From MED-G116 sp038147495 (GTDB lineage: Bacteria > Pseudomonadota > Alphaproteobacteria > Puniceispirillales > Puniceispirillaceae): a stretch of DNA of 64,000 nucleotides. Where the stretch lies: contig JAYQTT010000016.1 in NCBI GenBank assembly GCA_038147495.1, forward strand, positions 186,001 through 250,000. The letters are read 5' to 3'. Of this stretch, positions 35,336-43,803 are shown in pieces. The notes below the pieces were generated by a model. The model was not told the DNA's origin. It saw only the letters and a program-made list of their open reading frames with translations, and did not search any database. Position 1 is the first letter of the stretch. Every line of letters begins with the position of its first letter. The translations under genes and the position numbers were made by a program.

Positions 35336-35385
35336 CGCCACCACAGAGTTATGAGTGAGTTAAACAGAGAAGGCAGAGCAGGAAA

Positions 35386-36132
35386 ATGACAGGCAGATTG
35401 CAGGACAAAACAGCAATTGTCACCGGCGGTGGTTCCGGTTTTGGTGCCGGTATCGCCAGGCATTTTGCCGCCGCCGGTGCCCGGGTGATGGTGGCTGATA
35501 TCAACCATGATGCGGCAAAGAACATAGCCGATGAAATTGGCGGCATCGCCATCGAGGTCGATGTATCGGACAATCATTCGATGCAGGCGATGCATGCTGC
35601 CGCAACGGCGCATTTCGGCACATTGGACATTCTGGTCAATAATGCTGGCGTCACCCATAAACCACAGCCAATGGAAGATATCAGCGAAGCTGACTTTGAC
35701 CGCGTAATCGCGGTGAACAGCAAATCGGTTTTTCTGGCAGCCAAATATTTTGTGCCGGACATGAAGCGGGCGGGCAAAGGGGCCATCCTGAACGTCGCTT
35801 CGACAGCCGGCATTTCGCCGCGCCCGAACCTGAGCTGGTATAACGCGTCAAAGGGCTGGATGATCACCGCGACAAAATCAATGGCGGTGGAACTTGCGCC
35901 AAGCGGCGTCAGGGTCAATGCGATCAATCCCGTGGCCGGTGAAACACCCCTTCTGCAAAGCTTTATGGGTGAGGACACGCCGGAAATTCGCGCCAAATTT
36001 CTGGCAACAATCCCGCTAGGCCGGTTCTCACAGCCTTCTGATATGGGCCATGCGGCGGTGTTTCTCTGCTCGGATGAGGCCTCGATGATCACCGGTGTCG
36101 CCCTCGAGGTGGATGGCGGGCGATGCATATAG
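35386..36132 (+). CDS. Short-chain dehydrogenase/reductase (SDR)
   Basis: A 248-residue classical SDR. The N-terminal TAIVTGGGSGFGAGIARHFA is the TGxxxGxG cofactor motif, ILVNNAGVTHKP the NNAG motif, LNVASTAGIS holds the catalytic Ser region, and YNASKGW is the YxxxK pair. VRVNAINPVAGETPL follows. An Asp at the end of beta-strand two (MVADINHDAA) suggests preference for NAD(H). It probably oxidises an alcohol or reduces a ketone in the pathway of its operon. An AGGA ribosome site precedes the ATG. Confidence 0.92.
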   Translation: MTGRLQDKTAIVTGGGSGFGAGIARHFAAAGARVMVADINHDAAKNIADEIGGIAIEVDVSDNHSMQAMHAAATAHFGTLDILVNNAGVTHKPQPMEDISEADFDRVIAVNSKSVFLAAKYFVPDMKRAGKGAILNVASTAGISPRPNLSWYNASKGWMITATKSMAVELAPSGVRVNAINPVAGETPLLQSFMGEDTPEIRAKFLATIPLGRFSQPSDMGHAAVFLCSDEASMITGVALEVDGGRCI

Positions 36133-36142
36133 AAAGCGCCAG

Positions 36143-37147
36143 ATGATGCAGCCGGGACAACGTAATCTGATCACCGATGTTGAGGGCATTCTTGTCGGCA
36201 ACGCCGATGATGCCAAGGTAAAGTCAGGCACAACTGTGCTGCGGGCGACGAAGCCGCTGACCGCGGCTGTTGATGTGATGGGTGGTGCGCCGGGAACGCG
36301 CGAGACAGACCTTCTGGCACCTGACCGGCTTGTCGAGACGATTGATGCCCTTGTGCTGTCGGGTGGTTCGGCGCTTGGCCTTGATGCCGCCTCGGCGGTG
36401 GCAAATTGCCTTCGGGCCGAAGGCCGCGGGTTTGATGCCGGAGGCCAGCCGGTTCCTATCGTGCCGGCGGCCATTCTGTTTGATTTGCTAAATGGCGGTG
36501 ACAAGAACTGGGATGAAAACCCCTATAGCCGACTTGGCAGAGATGCCTATCACGCCGCCACCGCCGAATTTGCGCTTGGCTCGGTTGGCGCGGGGGCAGG
36601 CGCAACAACGGCGGATTTGAAAGGCGGGTTGGGATCTGCATCAGCGATCCTTGATAATGGCATCACCGTTGGCGCACTTGTTGCGGTGAACGCCTTTGGT
36701 GCAACCACGCCGCCCGATATGCCGCATTTCTGGGCGGCGCCATGGGAGGCTGACAACAATGAATTTGGCGGCCTTGGCGTTGCGCCCCGAATTGCCGGAG
36801 GGGCGAATGCGCTTGGCTCAAAACTGCCAAACCCCATGCAGAACACCACCATCGCCATCATTGCCACCGATGCCTGTTTGACCAAGGCCGAACTGAAGCG
36901 CATTGCCGTTGCCGCGCAAGACGGTATGGCGCGCGCCATCATGCCAAGCCATACGCTATATGACGGTGATTTGATATTCAGCGTGGCAACCGGCACCAAG
37001 CCTCTGTCCGACAAAACTGTTGATGCGCTGGCGATCGGTCATGCCGCCGCGATTGTTCTCAGTCGCGCAATTGCCCGCGGCATCTGGGAAGCCAGCGCCG
37101 CACCGAATGACCGGCTTCCCTGTTTCCGGGATAAATACGCGCTTTAA
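36143..37147 (+). CDS. P1-family (DmpA-like) aminopeptidase/amidase
   Basis: A 334-residue member of the peptidase S58/P1 family (DmpA, BapA and related enzymes), which mature by self-cleavage to expose an N-terminal nucleophile. It starts at the first of two adjacent ATG codons (MMQPGQRNLITDVEGILVGN), where NLITDVEGILVGNADD is the family N-terminus. SGTTVLRA, LSGGSALGLDAASAV, GAGAGATTADLKGGLGSAS and ITVGALVAVNAFG follow. The likely cleavage/nucleophile region is SHTLYDGDLIFSVATG, which uses the HT.xDGD form of this subgroup. It closes the eight-gene unit and may release amino acids from small or beta-peptides. Confidence 0.85.
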   Translation: MMQPGQRNLITDVEGILVGNADDAKVKSGTTVLRATKPLTAAVDVMGGAPGTRETDLLAPDRLVETIDALVLSGGSALGLDAASAVANCLRAEGRGFDAGGQPVPIVPAAILFDLLNGGDKNWDENPYSRLGRDAYHAATAEFALGSVGAGAGATTADLKGGLGSASAILDNGITVGALVAVNAFGATTPPDMPHFWAAPWEADNNEFGGLGVAPRIAGGANALGSKLPNPMQNTTIAIIATDACLTKAELKRIAVAAQDGMARAIMPSHTLYDGDLIFSVATGTKPLSDKTVDALAIGHAAAIVLSRAIARGIWEASAAPNDRLPCFRDKYAL

Positions 37148-37160
37148 AGGGACGTTTCTA

Positions 37161-38018
37161 TCAGTCGATAAATGCGTCCATTCGCCGTCCGGCACGTTCC
37201 AGATGGATTGGCAGAACCCGGCCATAAAGTTGTCTTGTGCGCTCTGGCGCGCCCACCATATCGGGCTGTTCGACATATGAAAAAATGGCAACATAGCGCC
37301 GTGTTGGACCACGCAACGGGCTGACTCGATGCAACGAATATCGTCCCTTGAATAATTGCAAATCGCCCGGCCCCAGATTAAGGCGGCGCACCAAATTCGA
37401 AGTGCCATCAAGCACCTCACTGACAGCCTCAAAATTTTCATCCTGCAGGCGGATATTCGGTGCATATTCAAAAAGCCCACCTTCTTCCGCATTCTGAATG
37501 GCCAGCGTAATGGTGAAATTATTAGTATCAAAATGCCACGGAAAACCCTCGCCCTCTTCAGCCATATTAACGATCACATCGGCCAGCGGATCGGCGTAGC
37601 GATAGAAAGCCTGCTGATCCAGACAGGCCTGTATAAACGGATCAAAGGCTGGAAAATCATGGATCGTGCGCAAAGGGCCAGACAGTGAGAAATTGTCAGC
37701 CGGAATAAAGGCATTTGAACGATCAAAAAACCGTCGCCGTGGATCAGCAGGATCAAGGTTTGGATCATCCTCGGTGAAATAGGCGTTCGACTTGCTGAAG
37801 GATCGATGCGCCTGTGGTGCAACGGAGTCCGCCTCCCGGCATAGATGCGCCACAGCCTGTCCGGTCAAAAACCCCTTCAGCACCGCGCAGCCATCCTCGG
37901 CAAGCTGGGCACGCACATCATCAATCAATCGGTCGCGTGCCGCCCCTTCCTGATGGATAGGGTAGGTTTCAAGATCAATCAGGCTTTCTGCCGAAAAGCC
38001 AGCCCACATATCCGACAT
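37161..38018 (-). CDS. Fe(II)/2-oxoglutarate oxygenase family protein
   Basis: A 285-residue non-haem oxygenase. The start is the ATG at 38018, with GGAGG seven bases upstream, in place of an earlier ATG at 38042. The iron-binding pair is HFD in PWHFDTNNFTITLAIQ, the distal His is in KGRYSLHRVSPLRG, and PTRRYVAIFSY carries the 2-oxoglutarate-binding Arg. GGLFEYAPNIRLQDENFEAV is a distinctive segment shared, by eye, with the amino-acid hydroxylase/halogenase-like group. The Asp in HFD argues for hydroxylation rather than halogenation. It is 142 bp downstream of the PhnM-like gene on the same strand and could share its promoter. Confidence 0.8.
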   Translation of the reverse strand: MSDMWAGFSAESLIDLETYPIHQEGAARDRLIDDVRAQLAEDGCAVLKGFLTGQAVAHLCREADSVAPQAHRSFSKSNAYFTEDDPNLDPADPRRRFFDRSNAFIPADNFSLSGPLRTIHDFPAFDPFIQACLDQQAFYRYADPLADVIVNMAEEGEGFPWHFDTNNFTITLAIQNAEEGGLFEYAPNIRLQDENFEAVSEVLDGTSNLVRRLNLGPGDLQLFKGRYSLHRVSPLRGPTRRYVAIFSYVEQPDMVGAPERTRQLYGRVLPIHLERAGRRMDAFID

Positions 38019-38160
38019 GGCCTGCCTCCATCCGCTGTTCAATCATGCAAACGCTGGCAGATTTCAGATCATATGTCGATAAGCAAAATCACAGGCCCGA
38101 TGAAACAGCGACGGAGCGATCATGATGGTCGCCTCGCCCATTTTCGATGAATGACAGACG

Positions 38161-39300
38161 TCAGACACGCCATGGCTCGAGCAGGTGAATACATTCACCC
38201 TTGCGGAACACTGCAACCATCTGCGGGTGATTATCCTGCATGTGATACAGCAGAAAATCGGCCTGATAATCCGGCGCGATATGACCGCGATTATCAAGGC
38301 CGACAGCCGCGGCCGCATTGGCCGAAATCAGCGGCCAGAATTTTGCCATCTGTTCGGGATCAGAACTGCCAAGACGCGCCATCGCGGCAAGTGGTGCGGC
38401 ATAATAATAATCTGAGGCAAGAACCGAACACAGTCCGGCATGAATGGCCTCGGTTGCATCAACAGCGCCGGTATGGCTTTTGCCGCGAAGCACATTGGGC
38501 GCGCCCAGCACCGTTGCCTCACCATTGGCAATGGCTGCTTTTGCTGTATCCGCGGTGATTGGAAATTCACATACGGTGATGCCAATGCCCCGGTTTTTGT
38601 CACGTTCTTGCGGCGTTTGTTCATCATGGGCAAAGCAGATGACACCCTTGGCGGCGGCCATGTCTGCAAGATGCCTTACCGCCAGCGGCACCTCTTTGGC
38701 ACGTGCCGAGAGACGGTCCAGATCAGCTTTGTACGCCTCAACACTCATGCCACATCTCGCCGCGTTTTTAGCGAGGATATGCGGCTTCATGCCCGAACAG
38801 ATCGCCGTTAGATGATCATTGAAAGCAAGCGTTGGCGAAGGGTCAAGATCAAGCCATGATTCGATATCCGGCACCGCCTCAAGAGCAAATATTTCCCACC
38901 GAATCTGCAGGCGAATCTCGGTTTTTAGGTGCGGTCTGAGACGGACCAGAGCGGCGATTGTGTCACGCGCCCGTTGCAGGCTGCGGGGACCTGGTTCCCA
39001 TGAAATGGTCAATGCCAGAAACGCCGTGGTGATACCATTTGCCAGCAATTCACGATCGGTCGCCAGAAGCGCCGTTTCGAGATCAAACTCAACACCGTTG
39101 CGCGGCGCGATATGCCGTTCAAAACCGTCACCATGCAAATCAATGATTCCTGGCATGGCGATCAGGCCATCTGCATCAAACCGGCGCATATCCGGTGACA
39201 CAGACGTCGTGAAGCACCCGTTTCGGATGGCAAGGTCCTGCATGCCAAACCCGCCAGCCGTCTGTGTTTTCACATTGGTAATGATCCAGCTGTCAGTCAT
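38161..39300 (-). CDS. PhnM-like amidohydrolase (RPnTP hydrolase family)
   Basis: A 379-residue amidohydrolase resembling PhnM, which releases pyrophosphate from ribose 1-methylphosphonate 5-triphosphate in the C-P lyase pathway. Resemblance includes the metal site GIIDLHGDGFERHIAPRNG, ANGITTAF, VICFAHDEQT, VLGAPNVLRGKSHTGAVDAT and SVLASDYYYAAPL. The metal motif is HGD where E. coli PhnM has HTD. No other phn genes are nearby, and the subgroup is common outside C-P lyase clusters, so it may act on a different nucleotide or phosphonate. The ATG at 39300 is one codon after a GTG. The neighbouring oxygenase gene may be functionally linked. Confidence 0.65.
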   Translation of the reverse strand: MTDSWIITNVKTQTAGGFGMQDLAIRNGCFTTSVSPDMRRFDADGLIAMPGIIDLHGDGFERHIAPRNGVEFDLETALLATDRELLANGITTAFLALTISWEPGPRSLQRARDTIAALVRLRPHLKTEIRLQIRWEIFALEAVPDIESWLDLDPSPTLAFNDHLTAICSGMKPHILAKNAARCGMSVEAYKADLDRLSARAKEVPLAVRHLADMAAAKGVICFAHDEQTPQERDKNRGIGITVCEFPITADTAKAAIANGEATVLGAPNVLRGKSHTGAVDATEAIHAGLCSVLASDYYYAAPLAAMARLGSSDPEQMAKFWPLISANAAAAVGLDNRGHIAPDYQADFLLYHMQDNHPQMVAVFRKGECIHLLEPWRV

Positions 39301-39478
39301 CACACCATTTTAACTATCAGATTAAATCCACAGCCACGGACCAAACAGCGGTCATCGGACATTTCGAACCAGCATCATCACCACAAACAGAACATTTGGC
39401 AATTGTTTGCAACGATGTGAATGTGCTAAGCGCTTGATTTGACAGTTTCACCAGCATCAGCCAGCAGAGGAAAGAATA

Positions 39479-39907
39479 ATGTCGATCACACTTGCACAGG
39501 CAACCATCATTATCGAGGCCGCGCTTGGCAAAGGTCGCGAACTGGCCCTCAAGCCGCTGAGCGTTGTCGTGTTGGACAATCGCGCTTCGCTTGTTGCGGC
39601 AATGTCAGAGGATGGCGTGAGCCAAATGCGCGCCCGAATTGCCCACGGGAAAGCGAATGCCGCCATTGCGCTTGGTCTTGGCACCCGCGCCCTGATGAAC
39701 CGGGCCGAACAGCAGGCCTATTTCATTCAAGCCATTAACGGGCTTGCCGGTGGCGATATGGTGCCGGTGCCGGGTGGGGTTCTGATCCGTGATGATGCGG
39801 GTCAATTGCTTGGTGCGATTGGCATTTCAGGCGACACGTCCGACAATGATGAGGCGGCGGCTCTTGCCGGGATCGCGGCCGCTGGCCTTATCGCCCAGAC
39901 CGAGTAA
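39479..39907 (+). CDS. GlcG/HbpS-family protein (DUF336)
   Basis: A 142-residue cytoplasmic-type protein of the GlcG/HbpS family. It starts MSITLAQATIIIEAAL and contains LSVVVLDNRASLVAAM, HGKANAAIALGLGTRAL and PVPGGVLIRDDAGQLLGAIGISG (in two parts: PVPGGVLIRDDAG and LLGAIGISG), which are the family pattern. Members bind haem (HbpS) or are accessory proteins near glycolate and diol dehydrogenases; no precise role is established. The ribosome site AGAGGAAAG is strong. It overlaps the convergent GNAT gene by 20 bp at the 3' end. Confidence 0.85.
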   Translation: MSITLAQATIIIEAALGKGRELALKPLSVVVLDNRASLVAAMSEDGVSQMRARIAHGKANAAIALGLGTRALMNRAEQQAYFIQAINGLAGGDMVPVPGGVLIRDDAGQLLGAIGISGDTSDNDEAAALAGIAAAGLIAQTE

Positions 39908-40622
39908 AGTCTGAACGGTCCTGGCGCAATGACGCCAAGGGCTGTTTTTGCTGGCCATGTGCGTCAAAATTATCCGCGGCGAGCCATGTCTGGAATGCGT
40001 CTCTACGGTCCGGCCATTCACTGTCGATAATGGAAAACCAGGCGGTATCCCTGTTCAGCCCCTTGTTCACGCTGGCCTGACGGAACACACCTTCTGCGCT
40101 GAAGCCAAGCCGTGATGCCGCCGCCTTCGATCGGCCGTTGGCATCATCGCATTTCCACTCATAGCGGCGATAGCCAAGCGTATCAAACGCATTGCGCATC
40201 ATCAGAAACATGGCCTCGGTGGCGGCAACCCGCCTTTGGAGTGCGGGTGCAAAATTGATATGGCCAACCTCAATGCTGCCAGCCTTTGGATTAATTCGCA
40301 GATAGCTTGCCATGCCAACCGCCTGACCATTGGTCCGGTCGATGATGGCGTAGAAGAACGGATCAGCAAGAAAACAGGTGTCATCTGCCCATCTGACAAA
40401 CGCCGCTTCATCGGCAAAGGGTCCATAGGGCAAATACCGCCAGATGGCACCATCGCTGTCGGCGGCAAACGCACGGAACAGATCGGAAAAATGTGCCCGC
40501 GTCAACGGTTCCACTTGGCAGTAATCACCGGCCAGCACGGCATGGTCGGGGCGGCGCGCCCCCTGCCAGTCCGGAACCGCGCGTTGCGACATGCTGGTGG
40601 TGATGTCGTTATTTTGCGTCAT
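39888..40622 (-). CDS. GNAT-family N-acetyltransferase (RimJ/RimL-like)
   Basis: A 244-residue acetyltransferase. The ATG at 40622 has GAGG seven bases upstream, so an earlier in-frame start is not needed. The core fold includes CQVEPLTRAHFSDLFRAFA, the acceptor-side GQAVGMASYLRINPKAG, and EVGHINFAPALQRRVAATEAM, where the pyrophosphate-binding loop resembles the Q/R-x-x-G/A form. RRYEWKCDDANGRSKAAASRLGF (best in short pieces: YEWKCDDAN and SKAAASRLGF) is typical of RimJ/RimL-type enzymes. Its target is unknown. It converges with the GlcG-like gene. Confidence 0.83.
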   Translation of the reverse strand: MTQNNDITTSMSQRAVPDWQGARRPDHAVLAGDYCQVEPLTRAHFSDLFRAFAADSDGAIWRYLPYGPFADEAAFVRWADDTCFLADPFFYAIIDRTNGQAVGMASYLRINPKAGSIEVGHINFAPALQRRVAATEAMFLMMRNAFDTLGYRRYEWKCDDANGRSKAAASRLGFSAEGVFRQASVNKGLNRDTAWFSIIDSEWPDRRDAFQTWLAADNFDAHGQQKQPLASLRQDRSDFTRSGR

Positions 40623-40692
40623 CTCTTGCCTCGATAGCGGTGGCACAATGTTATAACTAAAGCACCATCACTGAATCATACAGCAGGCGCCT

Positions 40693-41697
40693 CTAGCAAT
40701 AGCGTTCCGGCCCTATCCATTGATCCGCAGAATATCTGTCACCATGAGCCCAGCCAACAGGCAGAACGGTTTCGATATGTGCCATATCATCAGCCGTCAG
40801 CGTCAAATGCGCCCCTGCACATAATTCGCGAAAATGCGAAACTGAACGCGTGCCGGGGATAGGGATGATATGCTCGTCCTTGTGCAGCAACCAGGCAATG
40901 GCAAGTGCCGCCGCCGATGTTCCCATATCCTGTGCCAACGCGCGAAACCCTGCAGCCGCGGCAACATTGGCGCTGAGATTAGGCTCCTGAAAGCGCGGAT
41001 TCTGGCGGACAAATGGCATGTCAGGAATGCGTTCAAGAGTATGTGGGTCATCGGTCAGTAATGATCTGCCCACAGGTGAAAAAGCGACAAGGGCCGTGCC
41101 TAGCTCGCGCGTTGTTTGCACAAGCCCCAGCTCCGGACTGCGCACCGAAAGCGAATATTCAGACTGTATGGCGGCAACATGATGAACCTGATTCGCACGC
41201 CGCAAAGAGGACGGCGCGATTTCGGAAAACCCGAATGACTTGATCTTTCCCGCCTTGATAAATCCAGCCATCGTCTCGCAAACGTCCTCAATCGGCGTGT
41301 TCGCATCGCGGCGATGAATGTAATAGAGGTCAATGCAATCCACACCAAGACGCTCAAGCGTCTTGTCCAGCTCGGCGGCAAGATAAGCGGGGCTATTGTC
41401 GTAATAGCGCTCACCCAATTCTTTGCTTCGGGCGATGCCGGCTTTTGAAGCAATCGAGAACAAATCATTCTTGCGCTTGCCCTGTTTGGCAAGAAAGGTG
41501 CCGATAGCGGTCTCCGACTTGCCCATGCCATAGACATTTGCCGTATCGATATGGGTTACATTTTCATCCAGCGCCGCGGTCAAAATCGCGTGTGACTTCG
41601 CTTCGTCGGTGGCACCATAAAAATCACTAAAGGACATGGCTCCAATGCCAATGGCCGAAATGTCCGGCCCATGGGCTCCCAGCTTTCTCTTTTGCAT
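40693..41697 (-). CDS. Aldo/keto reductase
   Basis: A 334-residue NADPH-dependent aldo/keto reductase with a TIM-barrel fold. MQKRKLGAHGPDISAIGIGA is the typical N-terminus. HIDTANVYGMGKSETAIG provides the catalytic Asp and Tyr, SIASKAG the Lys, and IDLYYIHRRD the His. VAFSPVGRSLL and the cofactor motif IIPIPGTRSVSH follow near the C-terminus. By eye it belongs to the AKR13-like (YajO/YhdN-type) group; the substrate is unknown. An AAAGAG ribosome site precedes the ATG. It appears monocistronic. Confidence 0.9.
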   Translation of the reverse strand: MQKRKLGAHGPDISAIGIGAMSFSDFYGATDEAKSHAILTAALDENVTHIDTANVYGMGKSETAIGTFLAKQGKRKNDLFSIASKAGIARSKELGERYYDNSPAYLAAELDKTLERLGVDCIDLYYIHRRDANTPIEDVCETMAGFIKAGKIKSFGFSEIAPSSLRRANQVHHVAAIQSEYSLSVRSPELGLVQTTRELGTALVAFSPVGRSLLTDDPHTLERIPDMPFVRQNPRFQEPNLSANVAAAAGFRALAQDMGTSAAALAIAWLLHKDEHIIPIPGTRSVSHFRELCAGAHLTLTADDMAHIETVLPVGWAHGDRYSADQWIGPERYC

Positions 41698-41839
41698 AAA
41701 TCTCTTTCCAAATACTTAACGATTGCTGGAAGAGCATAGGAAAATCACTTGGAAATTGCCATAGAACAAATTGCCCGTTGTCGCATCTGGACACGCATAG
41801 AGGCATATCCTGTCACAACAGTTCTATCTTGTGGCTGTC

Positions 41840-42208
41840 CTACTCACCCTGCCCCTGACAGGTGAAATCAGCCTTGGCCTCGCTTCCATTCAATGACAGG
41901 CCCGCCATAATCGCTACATCAAAGCCACGCGCCTCGCAGGCGATGGTGGCTGCATCGCGAATTTCGGCAGGGGCCGTCAGATGAGCGCCAAAGTTGGTAT
42001 TCCAAACATATGAAAGGGGAGGCAATTCGGCCGTCACCTTGCTATCAGCCTGCATTGGGTCGTCAGCCTGTTTTGGCGCAGCGTCATCCGCATTTGACGT
42101 CTTTGCCTGCTGTGATTCGTTTCTGGCCGTTGTGTTCTGCGTCGCGCAAGATGCCAGAAGCAGCGCAATGCAGGGCAACGCCAGACGAATGATGATGTGC
42201 TTCACCAT
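41840..42208 (-). CDS. Hypothetical lipoprotein
   Basis: A 122-residue protein of unknown function. The start at 42208 is set by GAGGTGG just upstream and gives MVKHIIIRLALPCIALLLAS before the lipobox Cys (LLASCA). A Gln/Ala/Asp-rich unstructured stretch follows (about residues 22-65), then a small compact C-terminal domain with two Cys (TIACEARG and DFTCQGQGE), which may form a disulfide. It is probably anchored to the inner face of the outer membrane. Neighbours are unrelated. Confidence 0.72.
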   Translation of the reverse strand: MVKHIIIRLALPCIALLLASCATQNTTARNESQQAKTSNADDAAPKQADDPMQADSKVTAELPPLSYVWNTNFGAHLTAPAEIRDAATIACEARGFDVAIMAGLSLNGSEAKADFTCQGQGE

Positions 42209-42290
42209 AACCCACCTCAACGATATCTGATCTTGCAGGGTAATCAAATTAACGATTTGGTGAGGCGTGATTCTGCTTTTCGCGTTTATC

Positions 42291-43196
42291 CTACAACATC
42301 AAAACCGCAGAACAGGCGATGACGAGGATCGCCCCGATCCAGGCACCTGCCGCCGGCATAATCCGTGTTTTGGCCCACACAAAGGGCAAGATCAACACAG
42401 GCGAGGTTGCCGATAATATTGTCACTGTCGCAACCGAACCAAATTCCAGCGCGGCAAGAAACAGCGCGGCGCCCGCACCAAGGCCAAAAAAGCCGTTTAA
42501 TCCAACCAGAAGCATAACCGAGCGATCTGGAAAAAGGGGCTTGCTCATCTGTGTCCGATCAAACGGATAGCTGGCCCAAAAGACAACCGCCGCCACCATG
42601 ACCCTGACAAGACCCGCCATCACCGGATCAATCCCCTGTTCCATCACCGGCCGCACCAGCAATACGCCAAGCGCCTGACCAAGTGCCGCAAGAAGCCCGA
42701 AAGCAACACCCACCCACAAGGGCGGCGTCACCATCTCCCACACATGTGCCTGATCACGTCTTTTGCCATAGATAATCGCCATGACAACGCCAAGAAATCC
42801 CAACGCCACAGCAAGCAATGTTTGAAATCGCAGCGTCTCGCCAAGAACCAGCCAGCCAAGACAGGCGGCAATCGGCGCATTTGTGGCAAATAATATGTTG
42901 GTCCGGCGCGGCCCCATCCGCCGCATCGTGGCAAAAAGGAAAAAATCTCCCATCACCACACCAACGAGACCGGACAGCACCAAAGGCATCACCAGTGAGA
43001 TATCCACTGAAAAGGACCCGCCTCTGATCACCAGCATGGTTGTCAGAATGACGATGGCCGCCAGCATCCGCAGGCGATTAAAATGTAGTGAGCCCAATTC
43101 ACGGGCCGGGCGATGGCCAACAAGCGCCGCCAATGTCCAGCTCAAGGCCGCAGCCAGTGCCAGCAAGGCAGAAACGTCAAAATGTGATGCGATCAT
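42291..43196 (-). CDS. EamA/DMT-superfamily transporter
   Basis: A 301-residue membrane protein with ten hydrophobic segments in two homologous halves, the EamA layout. The first half starts VSALLALAAALSWTLAALVG, and the second begins near PLWVGVAFGLLAALGQALGV. Short motifs GVVMGDFFLFATMRRMGP and FLAALEFGSVATVTILSATSPV (read as ALEFGSVATVTIL) are typical of each half. DMT members export metabolites or amino acids; the solute is unknown. It lies between a lipoprotein gene and the redox response regulator without clear functional linkage. Confidence 0.86.
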   Translation of the reverse strand: MIASHFDVSALLALAAALSWTLAALVGHRPARELGSLHFNRLRMLAAIVILTTMLVIRGGSFSVDISLVMPLVLSGLVGVVMGDFFLFATMRRMGPRRTNILFATNAPIAACLGWLVLGETLRFQTLLAVALGFLGVVMAIIYGKRRDQAHVWEMVTPPLWVGVAFGLLAALGQALGVLLVRPVMEQGIDPVMAGLVRVMVAAVVFWASYPFDRTQMSKPLFPDRSVMLLVGLNGFFGLGAGAALFLAALEFGSVATVTILSATSPVLILPFVWAKTRIMPAAGAWIGAILVIACSAVLML

Positions 43197-43249
43197 GGCG
43201 CGAGTATCGCAGAGGCCGTCAAACGGTCAAGCAAATACAGATCGATGCG

Positions 43250-43780
43250 CTAGTTCCGCGGCGCATGTTTGCTCAGAATTCTCTGCAAGGTACGACGATG
43301 CATCCGCAACCGGCGTGCGGTTTCAGAAACATTGCGGCCACATTGCTCAAAGACCCGCTGGATATGCTCCCAGCGCACCCGGTCAGCACTCATCGGATTT
43401 TGCGGTGGCGCCGGCATGACGTCACCCTCTTGCAACAAGGCTGCCGCGATAGCGTCCGGATCTGCCGGCTTTTGCAGATAGTCACAAGCACCGGCTTTGA
43501 CCGCGGCTACCGCAGTGGCGATATTGCCAAAGCCGGTAAGCATCACGATTTTGCATTCAGGGCGCTTTTTTGAAATATCCTGAACAAGATTGAGGCCACT
43601 ACCATCATCGAGCTTCATGTCGAGAATGGCATAGGCCGGGGTGGATTTGCGCACCATCTCGGTGCCTTCGGCAACCGATCCGGCATCAACGACATCGAAA
43701 CCACGGCTTTCCATTGCGCGCCGCAAGCGGTTCCGGAGGGGGGCGTCGTCATCGAGAATCATCAAAGACATATCAGACAT
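43250..43780 (-). CDS. regA: Redox response regulator RegA/ActR/PrrA
   Basis: A 176-residue two-domain response regulator. The receiver domain has LMILDDDAPLRNRL with the acidic pocket, the phosphorylatable Asp in YAILDMKLDDGSGL, and KPAD with the conserved Lys. The Fis-type DNA-binding helix-turn-helix is at the C-terminus: RNVSETARRLRMHRRTLQRI and LSKHAPRN, nearly invariant in alphaproteobacterial RegA. This family controls respiration, photosynthesis, nitrogen and carbon fixation genes in response to oxygen and redox state. Here it follows its sensor RegB by 23 bp in the same operon, just downstream of gyrB. Confidence 0.95.
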   Translation of the reverse strand: MSDMSLMILDDDAPLRNRLRRAMESRGFDVVDAGSVAEGTEMVRKSTPAYAILDMKLDDGSGLNLVQDISKKRPECKIVMLTGFGNIATAVAAVKAGACDYLQKPADPDAIAAALLQEGDVMPAPPQNPMSADRVRWEHIQRVFEQCGRNVSETARRLRMHRRTLQRILSKHAPRN

Positions 43781-43803
43781 AACGAATTTACCTTCGGTCC
43801 AAT

